Source of the DNA: Acidovorax sp. sif1233
GTDB lineage: Bacteria > Pseudomonadota > Gammaproteobacteria > Burkholderiales > Burkholderiaceae_C
Direction: 5' to 3'
NCBI RefSeq assembly: GCF_019218755.1
Contig: NZ_JAHUWZ010000001.1
Span: 1,054,001-1,118,000, forward strand
Length of the DNA: 64,000 nt
Position numbers and translations under genes: made by a program. This document shows, in pieces, positions 54,025-63,362 of the stretch; the first letter of the stretch is position 1; every line of letters starts with the position of its first letter. The notes under the pieces are model-generated. The model ran no database searches. It saw only the letters and a program-made list of their open reading frames with translations, and was not told the DNA's origin.

Positions 54025-54492
54025 TCAGGCAAGGCGTGCAGACTCCTTGGCCCGCATCTTGGCGGCGATGTATTCGCCGTGCGTGACATGCAGCAGGCCG
54101 GCCACCTTGCTGATGGTGTGCATCTCGTTCTCGTCCAGGCGCGCGTCGGCGTACGCCACCTGCCACATGGCCTCGACCAGTTGCACCTTCTGCGGCTGTG
54201 TGAAGTGATCGTTCAGGCTGCCCGTGAAGCGTTGGTAGTCGTAGGCGCTGCGGGAGGTGTCGACGGCCAGCTCCAGCAGGCGATCCAGTTCATCGTCGGC
54301 CAGCGCGAACTTGCCGCGCAGGGCGGTGACCATGGCCGTGCGTTCGGCCGCATCCATGGCCGCGTCGAACCGCACCACCTCCACCAGCAGCACGGCAGCG
54401 GCCAGTTGCACGGCGTGGGCCTGCTCCTGGGCGGAAGGGGTTGCCGGGGGGTGCATCAGGCTGTCGAGCAGGTCTTTGAGTGTCTGGAACAT
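54025..54492 (-). CDS. TerB-family protein
   Basis: The 155 residues are helical, with the TerB-like pattern: an AVLLVEVVRFDAAMDAAER acidic region and AMWQVAYADARLDENEMHTI, whose Asp/Glu clusters match the metal-binding sites of TerB proteins. Stand-alone TerB proteins are widespread; no other tellurite-resistance ter genes are present, so that phenotype should not be assumed. It diverges from the DHH gene. Confidence 0.82.
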   Translation of the reverse strand: MFQTLKDLLDSLMHPPATPSAQEQAHAVQLAAAVLLVEVVRFDAAMDAAERTAMVTALRGKFALADDELDRLLELAVDTSRSAYDYQRFTGSLNDHFTQPQKVQLVEAMWQVAYADARLDENEMHTISKVAGLLHVTHGEYIAAKMRAKESARLA

Positions 54493-54648
54493 GGAGGGTG
54501 CTTTCGATGGGGCCGCGGCATGCAGGCATGGATGGATGGAGGTCGCACGGGCGGTCTTGGTTCCCCCGCCCTGGTGCGGCCGGGCGGACGGCCGCCGTGG
54601 CGATACAGTGCTCGCCCCCCGCCACCACCCCGGCGACAATTGGGGGCC

Positions 54649-55566
54649 ATGACGAAGAAAACCATACTCCCCCTGCAACTGCTGGTTGCCCCCGCCAAGA
54701 ATGATCCCTCGCCCCTGGTCCTGTACCACGGGCGCTATTGCCCCGACGGCTTTGGCGCCGCGCTGGCCGCCTGGCTCTACTACGGCGACAGCGCCGAGTA
54801 CGTGGGGCTGGACCATGGCGATGTCAACACCGTGGACGACCTGCCGCCCGTCGCGGGCCGCGCGGTCTACATCCTTGATTTCTCCTTCTCGGCCGAGGTG
54901 CTGCGCGCCATCGACGAGCGCGCGGCCAAGCTGGTGATGCTGGACCACCACAAGAGCGCGGCCGAGAAGCTCACGGGCTTTGCCTGCCGCTGCGGCGTGG
55001 TGCATTTCGACATGGGCAAGTCGGGCGCGCGCCTGGCGTGGGAGTTCTTCCACCCGCACGAACCCGTCCCGGCGCTGCTGCAGTACGTGGAAGACCGCGA
55101 CATCTGGAAGTGGGAGTTCGCCGAGAGCGCGGGCTTCCTGTCGGCGCTCGACATGGAGGCGCAGACCTTCGAGCGCTGGCGCGAGATCGCATCCTTCACG
55201 CCGCAAGAGCTCACGCTGTTCATGGCGCGGGGCGCGGCCATGGATGAAAAGTACCGCAAGCTCGCGGCCGACATCGCCGAGGGCGCGCAGCCGCTGGTCT
55301 TCAACGGCATCGAGGGCCTGATGGTGAACGCCCCCGGCATGTTCCACAGCCTGGTGGGCGACATGCTGTCGGCGAAGACGGGGACCTTCGCGCTGATGTG
55401 GAGCGCGGGCGCCAAGGGCGTGAAGGCCGGGCTGCGCGCGCAGCGCAATTTCGACTGCATCGCGCTGGCCGAGAGCATGGGCGGGGGCGGCCATGCGCAG
55501 GCCTGCGGTTTCAAGATGAAGGTGGAGCGCCTGCCCGAGCTGCTGACGGGCACCTTCAACGCCTGA
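54649..55566 (+). CDS. DHH-family phosphoesterase
   Basis: The 305 residues have the DHH motif in MLDHHKSAAEK and the C-terminal DHHA1 domain with GGGGHAQACGF. The N-terminal LYHGRYCPDGFGAALAAWL is typical of the NrnB/oligoribonuclease-like branch and not of RecJ. Such proteins hydrolyse short RNA or phosphoester substrates with manganese; the substrate is not fixed. A family 2 repeat follows the stop. Confidence 0.82.
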   Translation: MTKKTILPLQLLVAPAKNDPSPLVLYHGRYCPDGFGAALAAWLYYGDSAEYVGLDHGDVNTVDDLPPVAGRAVYILDFSFSAEVLRAIDERAAKLVMLDHHKSAAEKLTGFACRCGVVHFDMGKSGARLAWEFFHPHEPVPALLQYVEDRDIWKWEFAESAGFLSALDMEAQTFERWREIASFTPQELTLFMARGAAMDEKYRKLAADIAEGAQPLVFNGIEGLMVNAPGMFHSLVGDMLSAKTGTFALMWSAGAKGVKAGLRAQRNFDCIALAESMGGGGHAQACGFKMKVERLPELLTGTFNA

Positions 55567-55577
55567 GACCGGGGCCA

Positions 55578-55672
55578 CGCCCCTGGGTCGCTTCGCGCCT
55601 TCCCCCTTCTCTCGAATGCTCCGCGATGCGGGAAGGGAAACGCAGCCAGTGCGGCGGGGCGGCCCTTGCACG
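55578..55672 (+). repeat. dispersed repeat, family 2, after the DHH gene
   Basis: CCCCTGGGTCGC, GCGCCTTCCCCCTTCTCTCG and CGGGGCGGCCCTTGC appear in the same order as the other family 2 copies, starting 11 bases after the stop codon. It fills most of the 191-base gap to the convergent DUF1501 gene. Confidence 0.6.
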
Positions 55673-55757
55673 GATCTCTCCCGGCCCAGGGCGGGCGTGT
55701 GCAAACGCCCTGCGCAGCTCTGGGGCATCGTCGGGCCAGTGCCATTGACCCCCGAGG

Positions 55758-56969
55758 CTACGCCAGCCGCAAGTCGGCCGCCTTTGCCCCCGGAAACACC
55801 CGCGCCACGGCGGCGGCGTTCAGCCCGTACATCCGCGCGAACAGCCCACCGAGCACGGCGCGGTAGTCGTTGAGCACCGGGTAGTCGCGGTTCTGGAACA
55901 GCGTGGCGGCGCTCAGGGCCTGCTGCTCGCCCGCGATGCGCCCGCCATTCACGCCACCGCCCAGCACCCAGAACACGGTGCCGTGGCCGTGGTCCGTGCC
56001 CCGGTTGCCGTTTTCTCGGAAGGTGCGGCCGAACTCGCTCACCACCACGACCACGGTGGATTTCCATGCGGGGCCCATTTCGTCGGCAAAGCCGGCCAGG
56101 CCCCGGCCCAGCTCCTCGAAGCGGTTGGCCAGCGCGCCCGTGGCCGCGCCCTGGGCCACATGGGTGTCCCAGCCGCCTACGTCCACAAAACCCAGCTGGT
56201 AGCGCGTCTGCATCAGCCGCGCCATGCGCCGGGCCGTGCCCTCGAAGCCCTTGGTGCTGAGCGCGTTGCGGCTGGCGGCCTCCATCTCGCCCTGCATGGT
56301 GCGGGCCACTTCCTCGCGCGTGGCAAAACCCTCGGCCACGGACGTGGCCAGCGGGGTGCCCCGGTACATGGATTCGATGAGCTGGGCCTGCCGCGCGTCC
56401 ACGCCGCTGCGGCCCGCGCCCGCGCTCAGCAGGGTGTTGGGCACGTCCACCGCGCCGCGCAGCACCAGGGGCAGGGTGCTGGTGAAGGCCATGGGCTGCG
56501 GCGTGGCCGCTGCGCCGGCCGCCGGGGCGGCGAGTTCGGCCACCAGCCGGTTCAGAAAGCCCGAGCGGTAGTCGCGCCGCCCGCCCACGGGCTGGCCCAG
56601 CTCCATGCTGTCCTGGGTGTCGAAGTGGCTGCGCGAGAGGTCGTCGGTGCCCGCGAAGGGCACGAAGGCCAGCTGGCTTTTCTGGTACAGCGGCAGCATG
56701 GAATCCGCGAGCGCGGGGTGCAGTCCCCAGTCGGGCGTGAGCGCCAGCGCGCCGCCGTCCTGTCCGGGGCGGGCGATGGCGATGTTCGGCCGCGTCTCGT
56801 AGTAGTAGCTGCTGGCCGTGGGCACGAGCAGGCTGGCGCAGTCGTAGCCGCCGCGCAGGAACACGAGCAGAAACCGCACGTCCTGAGCGCGCGGGGCGGC
56901 CAGAACGCTTGCACTGGCCACGCCGAGCGCGCTGGCGCCCAGGGCCTGAAGAAGGTGTCTGCGTTGCAT
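55758..56969 (-). CDS. DUF1501 family exported protein
   Basis: The 403 residues begin MQRRHLLQALGASALG, a Tat-like twin-arginine signal ending near ASVLAAP. The mature part has DUF1501 features of the alkaline-phosphatase/sulfatase fold: LVFLRGGYDCASLLVP, the FDTQDSMELG region, and SEFGRTFRENGNRGTDHGHG near the end with probable metal ligands. It starts 9 bases after its DUF1800 partner. The pair is widespread; a periplasmic or surface hydrolytic role is suspected but not proven. Confidence 0.87.
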   Translation of the reverse strand: MQRRHLLQALGASALGVASASVLAAPRAQDVRFLLVFLRGGYDCASLLVPTASSYYYETRPNIAIARPGQDGGALALTPDWGLHPALADSMLPLYQKSQLAFVPFAGTDDLSRSHFDTQDSMELGQPVGGRRDYRSGFLNRLVAELAAPAAGAAATPQPMAFTSTLPLVLRGAVDVPNTLLSAGAGRSGVDARQAQLIESMYRGTPLATSVAEGFATREEVARTMQGEMEAASRNALSTKGFEGTARRMARLMQTRYQLGFVDVGGWDTHVAQGAATGALANRFEELGRGLAGFADEMGPAWKSTVVVVVSEFGRTFRENGNRGTDHGHGTVFWVLGGGVNGGRIAGEQQALSAATLFQNRDYPVLNDYRAVLGGLFARMYGLNAAAVARVFPGAKAADLRLA

Positions 56970-56978
56970 GGTGTTCTC

Positions 56979-58565
56979 CTATCCATGCATGAATTCGGGT
57001 GATGCGAGGAACAGCAGGTTCCATTCGCGCGGCGACGCCGCCTGGGCCAGCGCGTTGCGCGTGGCGGTGGTCCAGGCGGGCTGCAGGGCGCGCACGTAGG
57101 CGCTTTGCGCCAGCGGCGGGGGTGTGCGCTGCGGTGCCGCTGGCCCGGCCATCCCGTCCTCGCGCGGGGCGGGGGCCGTGGCGGCCCCGGCGCCGATGGC
57201 CCGGGCGATCTCGAAACGCGTGGACATCTGCCCGGAGCCCGACCACGCGGCCGCATCGAGCGGGTAGCCGTCGGGCGTGGCGCGGCCGTACAGGGGCTCG
57301 GCCAGGCGCTGCAGCCAGGCGAGCGCGGGCTCCGCGCCGGGCAGCACGGCGTCGCCATGCGCCAGGCGCAGGGCGGCCAGCACGTAGTGCACCGGGTCGC
57401 GGAAACGCTGGCCCAGCGATGCGCGAAATCCGGGGGCGTTGAAGAGTGCTTCCAGCACGGCGGCGATGTCGCCATCGGTGCGTTCGAAGGTGCGGGCCAG
57501 CGTCTGCAAAAGCGCGGGCGGCGGGTTGTCGCCCACCAGAAAGAGCGCGACCTTGCGCGTGACGAAGCGCGCGGTCGCGGGAGCGCGGGCCAGGCGGTCC
57601 AGCGCTTCGTCCACCTCGGCCAGGCCTTCGGCGCGCAAGGGCTGGCCCAGCAGCGTCTTGGGGTCCCAGTCGTGGCGCTGGGGGTTGAACTCAAACAGCC
57701 CCTGGCGCACGTAATGGCGGCGCAGTGCGGGCTTCATGCGCGGCGGCTCTTCGCCGGGCGGGCGCAGCGATACGCCCACGCCGGTCAGCACGCGCGCCAG
57801 CTCCTGCACGTCCTGCTGGCTGTAGCCGCCGTCCACGCCCAGCGTGTGCAGCTCCATCAGCTCGCGCGCATAGTTTTCGTTGATGCGGCCGGCTGCGTTC
57901 TGCGCGTTGTCCAGGTAGCGCAGCATGGCCGGGTGGCGCGCGGTGGCGCCCAGCAGGTCGCGAAAGCGGCCCAGCGCATGGGGGCGCACGGCACGCTCCT
58001 CGTAGTCGCCCACCAGCGCGCGCAGGCTGCCCTTGCCCGCGAACACGTTGAAGTGGTTCATCCAGAACCAGGTCATCTTCTCGCGCAGCTGCGCGGGCGT
58101 GTACAGCGCGCGCAGCACGAAACGCTCGGCCGCCTCCTGCTGCAGGGCGCGCATGTCCTGCTGCCAGGCCTTGAGCGCGGCCTTGCGCGCGTCTTCGGTG
58201 GGCAGGGCCTTGGCGGCGCGGTGGCGTGCGTCCATTTCCAGGGCCAGCGCCTCGGCGGGCACGCGGGAGATGGTCATCGCGTCGATGCGGGCCTGGGCTT
58301 CGCGCGGCAGCGCGGCCGGCGGGGGGCGCAGCTGGGCGGCCAGACAGGCCTGTGCGCCCTGGGGGGCCAGCGCCTGCGCGCCCTGGGCGGTGCAGCCCCA
58401 GGTGACGCGGTCCAGCAGGCGGGCCAGGGTGGGCTCGTCGGCGGTGCTCCATGCCTCCATCCCCGTCGCGCAAGCCATGCCGGGGAGCGCCCCGGCCGCC
58501 GCGCCCAGCAAGCCCGCGAGCACGGTGCGGCGGCGCAAGGGGGCGGGGCGTGGTGGCGAGGTCAT
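56979..58565 (-). CDS. DUF1800 family exported protein
   Basis: The 528 residues begin with a Tat-like signal (LRRRTVLAGLLGAAAGALPG). DUF1800 motifs are FWMNHFNVFAGKG, INENYARELMELHTLGVDGGYSQQDVQELARVLTGV and FVTRKVALFLVGD. The region is largely helical and of unknown activity. It pairs with the DUF1501 gene, and both carry twin-arginine signals, suggesting export as a folded complex, possibly with a bound cofactor (inference). The ATG at MTSPPRPAPL was chosen to open the signal. Confidence 0.86.
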   Translation of the reverse strand: MTSPPRPAPLRRRTVLAGLLGAAAGALPGMACATGMEAWSTADEPTLARLLDRVTWGCTAQGAQALAPQGAQACLAAQLRPPPAALPREAQARIDAMTISRVPAEALALEMDARHRAAKALPTEDARKAALKAWQQDMRALQQEAAERFVLRALYTPAQLREKMTWFWMNHFNVFAGKGSLRALVGDYEERAVRPHALGRFRDLLGATARHPAMLRYLDNAQNAAGRINENYARELMELHTLGVDGGYSQQDVQELARVLTGVGVSLRPPGEEPPRMKPALRRHYVRQGLFEFNPQRHDWDPKTLLGQPLRAEGLAEVDEALDRLARAPATARFVTRKVALFLVGDNPPPALLQTLARTFERTDGDIAAVLEALFNAPGFRASLGQRFRDPVHYVLAALRLAHGDAVLPGAEPALAWLQRLAEPLYGRATPDGYPLDAAAWSGSGQMSTRFEIARAIGAGAATAPAPREDGMAGPAAPQRTPPPLAQSAYVRALQPAWTTATRNALAQAASPREWNLLFLASPEFMHG

Positions 58566-58739
58566 GAAGAGGTTGGGCGGCAGGCCAGGTGCAAGTGGGC
58601 GCATGGTGCGCCGCCCCGCACCGCCGCGCAAGCCTGTGCGGCGGGTTTTACCTGCGCGACACAAACGGCCCGGAGGATGTGTCGATTGGTTTCCGCAGGC
58701 CGCGCAGCGTGGCGCGTGCGCGGCCTGTCTGCCCGCCTG

Positions 58740-60023
58740 CTACCGCGCGCCCGCGGGCGCAGCACCGGTGGCCTGCGCGGCTTCCTCGAAGCGGTCCACC
58801 GTGCGCAGCGTCTTGAACGCCAGCATCCAGCCGCCCACGACGCCCAGCGTGCACAGGCCGCCCACCACGGCCGCCGGCACCACGCCCAGCCACGACGCGC
58901 TGGTGCCGGCGCGGAACTCGCCCAGTTCGTTGGACGAGCCGATGAACAGCATGTTCACCGCGTTCACCCGCCCGCGCATGGTGTCGGGCGTGGAGAACTG
59001 CACCAGCGCGCCGCGGATGTACACGCTCACCATGTCGGCCGCGCCGGCCACCATCAGCGCCGCGAACGACAGCCAGAACCAGCTGGAGAGCGCGAACACC
59101 AGGTTGGCCGCGCCAAACACCGCCACGGCGATGAACATGGTGCGTCCCACATGGCGGTTGAAGGGGCGCATGCTCAGGTACAGCCCCGCGCCGACCTCGC
59201 CCACGGCCATGGCGCTGCGCAGCGCCCCCAGGCCCGCGGGGCCCACGTGCAGCACCTCCTGTGCATAGATGGGCAGCAGGGCCACCACGCCGCCCAGCAG
59301 CACCGCGAACAGGTCCAGCGAAATGGTGCCCAGGATGATCGGCCGCGAGCGGATGAAGGTGATGCCCGCCCCGAAGCGTTCGAACATCGTCCCCTGCGTG
59401 GGTCCGGGCGCCGTGGCGTGCGCCACCACCACGCGCAGGAGCAGCGCCACGCCCAGCCCGAAGCAGGCGCAGCACACGGCGTAGGTCAGTTCGCCGCCGC
59501 CGAGCGCATACAGCAGCCCGCCCAGCAGCGGCCCGCCGATGCTGGCCACGCGCATGAGCATGCTGTTGGCCGCGATGGCCTGCGCGAGCTGGCCGCGCGG
59601 CACGATCTGCGGCAGCAGGCTCTGCATGGCCGGGCCCGAGAACGCGCGCGAGCAGCCGTACAGCACCAGCACCGCATAGATGCCCGCCACGCCGCTGGCC
59701 CCGTGGCCCGACAGCCACCACAGCAGGGCGCTGCACAGCCCGCCCACGCTCCAGCTGATGGCCAGGATGCGCTTGCGCTCGAACCTGTCGATCAGGTCGC
59801 CCGCCGGCAGCAGCAGGCACAGCATGGGCAGGAACTGCGCCAGGCCCACATAGGCCAGCGCCAGCGGCTCGCGCGTGAGGTCGTACACCTGCCAGGCCAC
59901 CACCACGGCCTGCACCTGCGTGGCCACGACGGCCACCACGCGGGCGATCAGAAAGGAAACAAAACCGGAATGGCGGTAGACGCTGGCGGCGGGCGCCATG
60001 GGCGTGGGCTCAGGGGTGGACAT
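58740..60023 (-). CDS. MFS transporter (EntS/DUF894-like)
   Basis: The 427 residues have about 12 predicted membrane helices. The loop motif LIDRFERKRILAISW between helices 2 and 3 and RAFSGPAMQSLLPQIVPRGQLAQA are typical of the EntS-like exporter branch. The substrate is unknown; there are no siderophore genes nearby. Start at MSTPEPTPM; the upstream extension is non-coding. Confidence 0.85.
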   Translation of the reverse strand: MSTPEPTPMAPAASVYRHSGFVSFLIARVVAVVATQVQAVVVAWQVYDLTREPLALAYVGLAQFLPMLCLLLPAGDLIDRFERKRILAISWSVGGLCSALLWWLSGHGASGVAGIYAVLVLYGCSRAFSGPAMQSLLPQIVPRGQLAQAIAANSMLMRVASIGGPLLGGLLYALGGGELTYAVCCACFGLGVALLLRVVVAHATAPGPTQGTMFERFGAGITFIRSRPIILGTISLDLFAVLLGGVVALLPIYAQEVLHVGPAGLGALRSAMAVGEVGAGLYLSMRPFNRHVGRTMFIAVAVFGAANLVFALSSWFWLSFAALMVAGAADMVSVYIRGALVQFSTPDTMRGRVNAVNMLFIGSSNELGEFRAGTSASWLGVVPAAVVGGLCTLGVVGGWMLAFKTLRTVDRFEEAAQATGAAPAGAR

Positions 60024-60229
60024 GGGCGGGGGAGGGGTGACGGATCGGCCGGGTGCGGTGCAATGCGCCGCCAAGCCTGGTGCGAAGGACCCTGGATGCT
60101 ACCGGTTGTGCGGCGCCGCCCGGGCCCGCGCCGCGCAAATCCCTCAAAGTGGCGCCGTGCTGGGCCGACCGCGCCGCCGCATCCTCCGCCGTGGCGAGCG
60201 TGCGCCTTGCCCTGGGGGCGCGGAAGGCT

Positions 60230-60664
60230 TCAGCGGCCGTGCCGGTGCCGGTAGTCCCAGGGCGCCAGCGGGCGCCGCTGGGACCACAGGCCCGCGCCGC
60301 CGCCCCGCGCCTGCTGCTGCAGCGGCGCCAGGTGCGGGTGGCTGGCGGCGTAGGGCGTGTACACCCAGGCCAGGCCGGCCCGCACCTGGGCCGCGGCCAC
60401 GTCGGTGCCTGCGCAGCGCACATTGGCCACCGTGCGGCCATAGCTGTCCCGGTCCAAGGCCTGCAAGGTGGCGCGCTGCCTGAAGCACAGCCGCGCCAGG
60501 TTCTGGCGGGACTTCTGTCCGAAGGCCTGGCGCGACTCGGGTGCGTCGATGGCGGCCACGCGCACCTTGACCTGCCGGTAGGCGCCGGGCGTACCGCAGC
60601 GCGCGGTGAGGGTGTCGCCGTCGCTGATGGCGACGACCAGGCACAAAAGGGTGGCGAGCGGCAT
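60230..60664 (-). CDS. staphylococcal-nuclease-like protein
   Basis: The 144 residues have the SNase OB-fold: AISDGDTLTARCG (calcium-site Asp), VKVRVAAIDAPESRQAFGQKS with Asp, Glu and Arg of the active site, then DSYGRTVANVRC (second Arg) and GLAWVYTPYA. The chosen ATG leaves only a short hydrophobic start that runs into the first strand, so no clean signal peptide is seen. A 22-residue longer form from 60730 is possible. Location (periplasm or cytoplasm) is unresolved. Confidence 0.78.
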   Translation of the reverse strand: MPLATLLCLVVAISDGDTLTARCGTPGAYRQVKVRVAAIDAPESRQAFGQKSRQNLARLCFRQRATLQALDRDSYGRTVANVRCAGTDVAAAQVRAGLAWVYTPYAASHPHLAPLQQQARGGGAGLWSQRRPLAPWDYRHRHGR

Positions 60665-60770
60665 GGATGGAGCGAAGCGGGGAAGCGGGTCGGGCCGAGG
60701 GGGCGGCGGCGGTGCGCACCCTCCTGCCATTTTGATGGACGGACCGGAGGGTGGCGCTTGATATTCAATG

Positions 60771-60799
60771 GATTCTAGCTATCAATAGTGTAGCTTTCC
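60771..60799 (+). repeat. partial family 1 dispersed repeat
   Basis: TCTAGCTATCAATAGTGTAG resembles the AT-rich core of family 1. It lies in the 485-base non-coding gap before the fibre gene. Apart from a GTGA...TCAC inverted pair (60937-60953) I see nothing else there. Confidence 0.4.
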
Positions 60800-61149
60800 G
60801 GCACTCTGCTCCCACTCCGGCGGCGGCTGCGTGTGCGTCGTCTTTGCCCGTCCGGTGGCCGCTGTGGCGGGCACGCATCAACGCGCCACCGTTGAACCGC
60901 CGGGGCGGGGTTCAGGCAGGGTTTTGGGTGGTCATTGTGAGAAAATGTTTCACCCATGGGGCGAGGGCCTGCGACCGTGATTCGGCATGCAAGTGCCCGC
61001 CTGCGCGGCCGGGCCGGTGGGCGAGGGCGCAAGCCTGCCACGGCCGCTCTCCAGGCGGGGTGTGCGGCCCCGCTGCAATGTCGTGCCCGCGCGGCCGCCA
61101 TCCCCCGTCGCCGCAAGGCAAGAAATCACCGAAGAAAGAGCTTCCGACC

Positions 61150-63105
61150 ATGTCCTCCCCGCGCGTTCATGCCAGCCCGTTGTTCCTCAGCCTGCTTGCG
61201 GCCGCGATGTGGGGCCCTGCCGCGCAGGCGGCGGACGTCACGATCCGGCCGGCGGCGGGCTCGGGGTTTGCCGTCAAGGACGCCAGCGGAACGCAGATCC
61301 GCTTTCGCGTGGATGAGGGCGGCGCCATCGCCGCACCGGGGATCGCGGCTTCTCCGGCGGTGGCCAACCGGGTGTGCTACGGAGCGGCCGGCGTGCTCGG
61401 TCCGTGCCAGGCTTCGGCCGTGGGGGCCACGGGCGCCACCGGCCCCACGGGGCCGACCGGACCTCAGGGGCCCGCAGGCGCGGCAGGAACCACGGGCACC
61501 GCCGGTGCGACGGGGGCCACCGGGGCGGCCGGCTCGTTTGCGGGCAGCTACATGGGTGCCTGGTCCGCGGCCACGGCCTATGCCTCCGGCACGCTGGTCA
61601 GCCAGGGCGGCTCGACCTACCTGCAGGTATCGGCTTCGGACTCGATCAACGCCGACCCCTCCGTGAGCCCTGCCGTCTGGGCGCTGGTGGCGCAGGCAGG
61701 CGCGGCTGGCGCCACGGGAGCGACGGGCGCCACCGGCTCCGCTGGCGTCGCAGGAGCGGCTGGCGCGGCCGGGCCAGCGGGTGCGGCCGGTCCCGCGGGA
61801 GCCACGGGCCCGGCCGGGGCCACCGGCGCGACGGGGGCCACTGGCGCCACGGGTGACCTAACGGGGGCTGTCCAGTTCGCGCCCGCCGTGCAGCAGGCTG
61901 CCACCACGGCCAGCGCGCTCGTCAACCTCAAGCTGGTCGGTGCCGCCACGCTGGGTTCGGCCGGCAATACGCCACTGCTGTCGCTGTCTGCCAGCGGCCT
62001 GTACCTGGATGGCCAAAACCACGACAAGGAGCGTGTGCGTGTGGACAACGACGGCGCCATCCTGTCGGTGGGCGACTTTTCCAACGGCATGGGGGGCGCG
62101 CCGGCCGAAGGCCCGGGCACGCGGTTCCTGTGGTATCCGCAAAAAGCGTCCCTGCGCGCCGGGCAGATCGACGGCACCCAGTGGGACGACGCCAACATCG
62201 GCATGTATTCCACGGCGTTCGGCTACAACGCCAGGGCTTCGGGCGACTATGGCTTCGCCGTGGGGCAGGGTACGGTGGCGGCCAACGGCAACTCCGTGGC
62301 CATGGGGCTGTACAACGTCGCCTCCGGCTTCGCGTCGGTGGCGCTGGGGATGGGCGCGCATACCAACGCGCGGCAGGGCTCATTCGTTTTTGCCGACCGT
62401 TCGTTTCCCACCTTCTGCGACGGCGGCGTGTCCTGCTCGCCAGAAACCTACTTCCGCGCGGGGGTGAACAATTCCTTCAATGTGCGGGCCGCGGGCGGCG
62501 TGAACCTGTATACGAATGCCGCGGCCACCACCGGCCTGCGCATGAGCTATCTGTCCACTGGCGGGTCCAATTTCTACGGCAGCTTCGTGTGGACCGACCG
62601 CTCCAGCGATGCCGCGATCACCCCGTCGGGCACCAACCAGGCCATCTTCCGGTCTTCGGGCGGCTTCACGATCTACACCGACGCGGGCCTGGCGGCCGGG
62701 GTCACGGTGGGCGCGGGGGGCGGCTCGTGGTCCTCCGTCTCCGACCGCAATCTCAAGGAGAACTTTGCGGCGGTCGATGGTGAAGACGTGTTGCGGCGCC
62801 TGCGCGCGGTGCCGGTGACCACCTGGAACTACAAGACAGAAGGCCTTGCGGTGCGCCACATGGGGCCCATGGCGCAGGATTTTTCCGCCGCTTTCCGCCT
62901 GGGGGACAGCGATACGAAAATTGCCACCATCGATCCTGACGGCGTGGCGCTCGCGGGTGTCCAGGCGCTGGACAAGCGCACGGTGGCGCAGCAGCAAAGG
63001 ATCGATGCGCTCCAGAAGGACCTGCAGGCCAAGGAGGAGGCGCTGGCCGCCATGGCCCAGCGCCTGCAGCGGCTGGAAAAGCTTCTCTCCCAGGCCAGGC
63101 CCTGA
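61150..63105 (+). CDS. secreted collagen-like fibre with S74 intramolecular chaperone
   Basis: The 651 residues begin with a signal peptide (about 1-28, ending AQA). Two collagen-like Gly-X-Y tracts (about 94-130 and 184-237) flank a small beta module (YMGAWSAATAYASGTLVSQG) that resembles a carbohydrate-binding domain. YadA-like head repeats follow (about 355-410: AFGYNARASGDYGFAVG, GNSVAMGLYNVASG). The C-terminus is a peptidase S74 chaperone: SDRNLKENF places the Ser531-Lys536 dyad at the canonical spacing, predicting self-cleavage before Ser531 and release of a 121-residue coiled-coil chaperone. It should be a trimeric surface or phage-tail-like fibre. No phage genes are nearby. Confidence 0.87.
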   Translation: MSSPRVHASPLFLSLLAAAMWGPAAQAADVTIRPAAGSGFAVKDASGTQIRFRVDEGGAIAAPGIAASPAVANRVCYGAAGVLGPCQASAVGATGATGPTGPTGPQGPAGAAGTTGTAGATGATGAAGSFAGSYMGAWSAATAYASGTLVSQGGSTYLQVSASDSINADPSVSPAVWALVAQAGAAGATGATGATGSAGVAGAAGAAGPAGAAGPAGATGPAGATGATGATGATGDLTGAVQFAPAVQQAATTASALVNLKLVGAATLGSAGNTPLLSLSASGLYLDGQNHDKERVRVDNDGAILSVGDFSNGMGGAPAEGPGTRFLWYPQKASLRAGQIDGTQWDDANIGMYSTAFGYNARASGDYGFAVGQGTVAANGNSVAMGLYNVASGFASVALGMGAHTNARQGSFVFADRSFPTFCDGGVSCSPETYFRAGVNNSFNVRAAGGVNLYTNAAATTGLRMSYLSTGGSNFYGSFVWTDRSSDAAITPSGTNQAIFRSSGGFTIYTDAGLAAGVTVGAGGGSWSSVSDRNLKENFAAVDGEDVLRRLRAVPVTTWNYKTEGLAVRHMGPMAQDFSAAFRLGDSDTKIATIDPDGVALAGVQALDKRTVAQQQRIDALQKDLQAKEEALAAMAQRLQRLEKLLSQARP

Positions 63106-63362
63106 GGCGCGGGCGCAGCGGTGCGGACCAGGGCGCAGCAATTTGATACCTTGTGTGCGGGGGAACGGGCTGCCCGCTGACATCGCCACCCCGCCATGCG
63201 GGCCATACTGCGAAGCCATCGCAATGGGCCGCCGCCGGCGACCCCGTTGCCTCGCGCAAGGGAACTGCGGGCGGCCTGGCCCGTCACACCACCTCTTGGG
63301 CTGGCGCCTGCTTGCGGGCAGGCGCGGCCGATGATGATCCATGACACAAAAGGAGTGCCGGT

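Noticed and set aside
54025..54492. Tellurite-resistance function for the TerB-like gene
   Set aside because: There is no terC, terD, terZ or other ter gene nearby, and isolated TerB domains are common in unrelated settings.
57105..60254. A 1049-codon open frame crossing the DUF1800 and MFS genes on the plus strand
   Set aside because: It spans two real minus-strand genes and their gap and has low-complexity composition with no recognisable domain.
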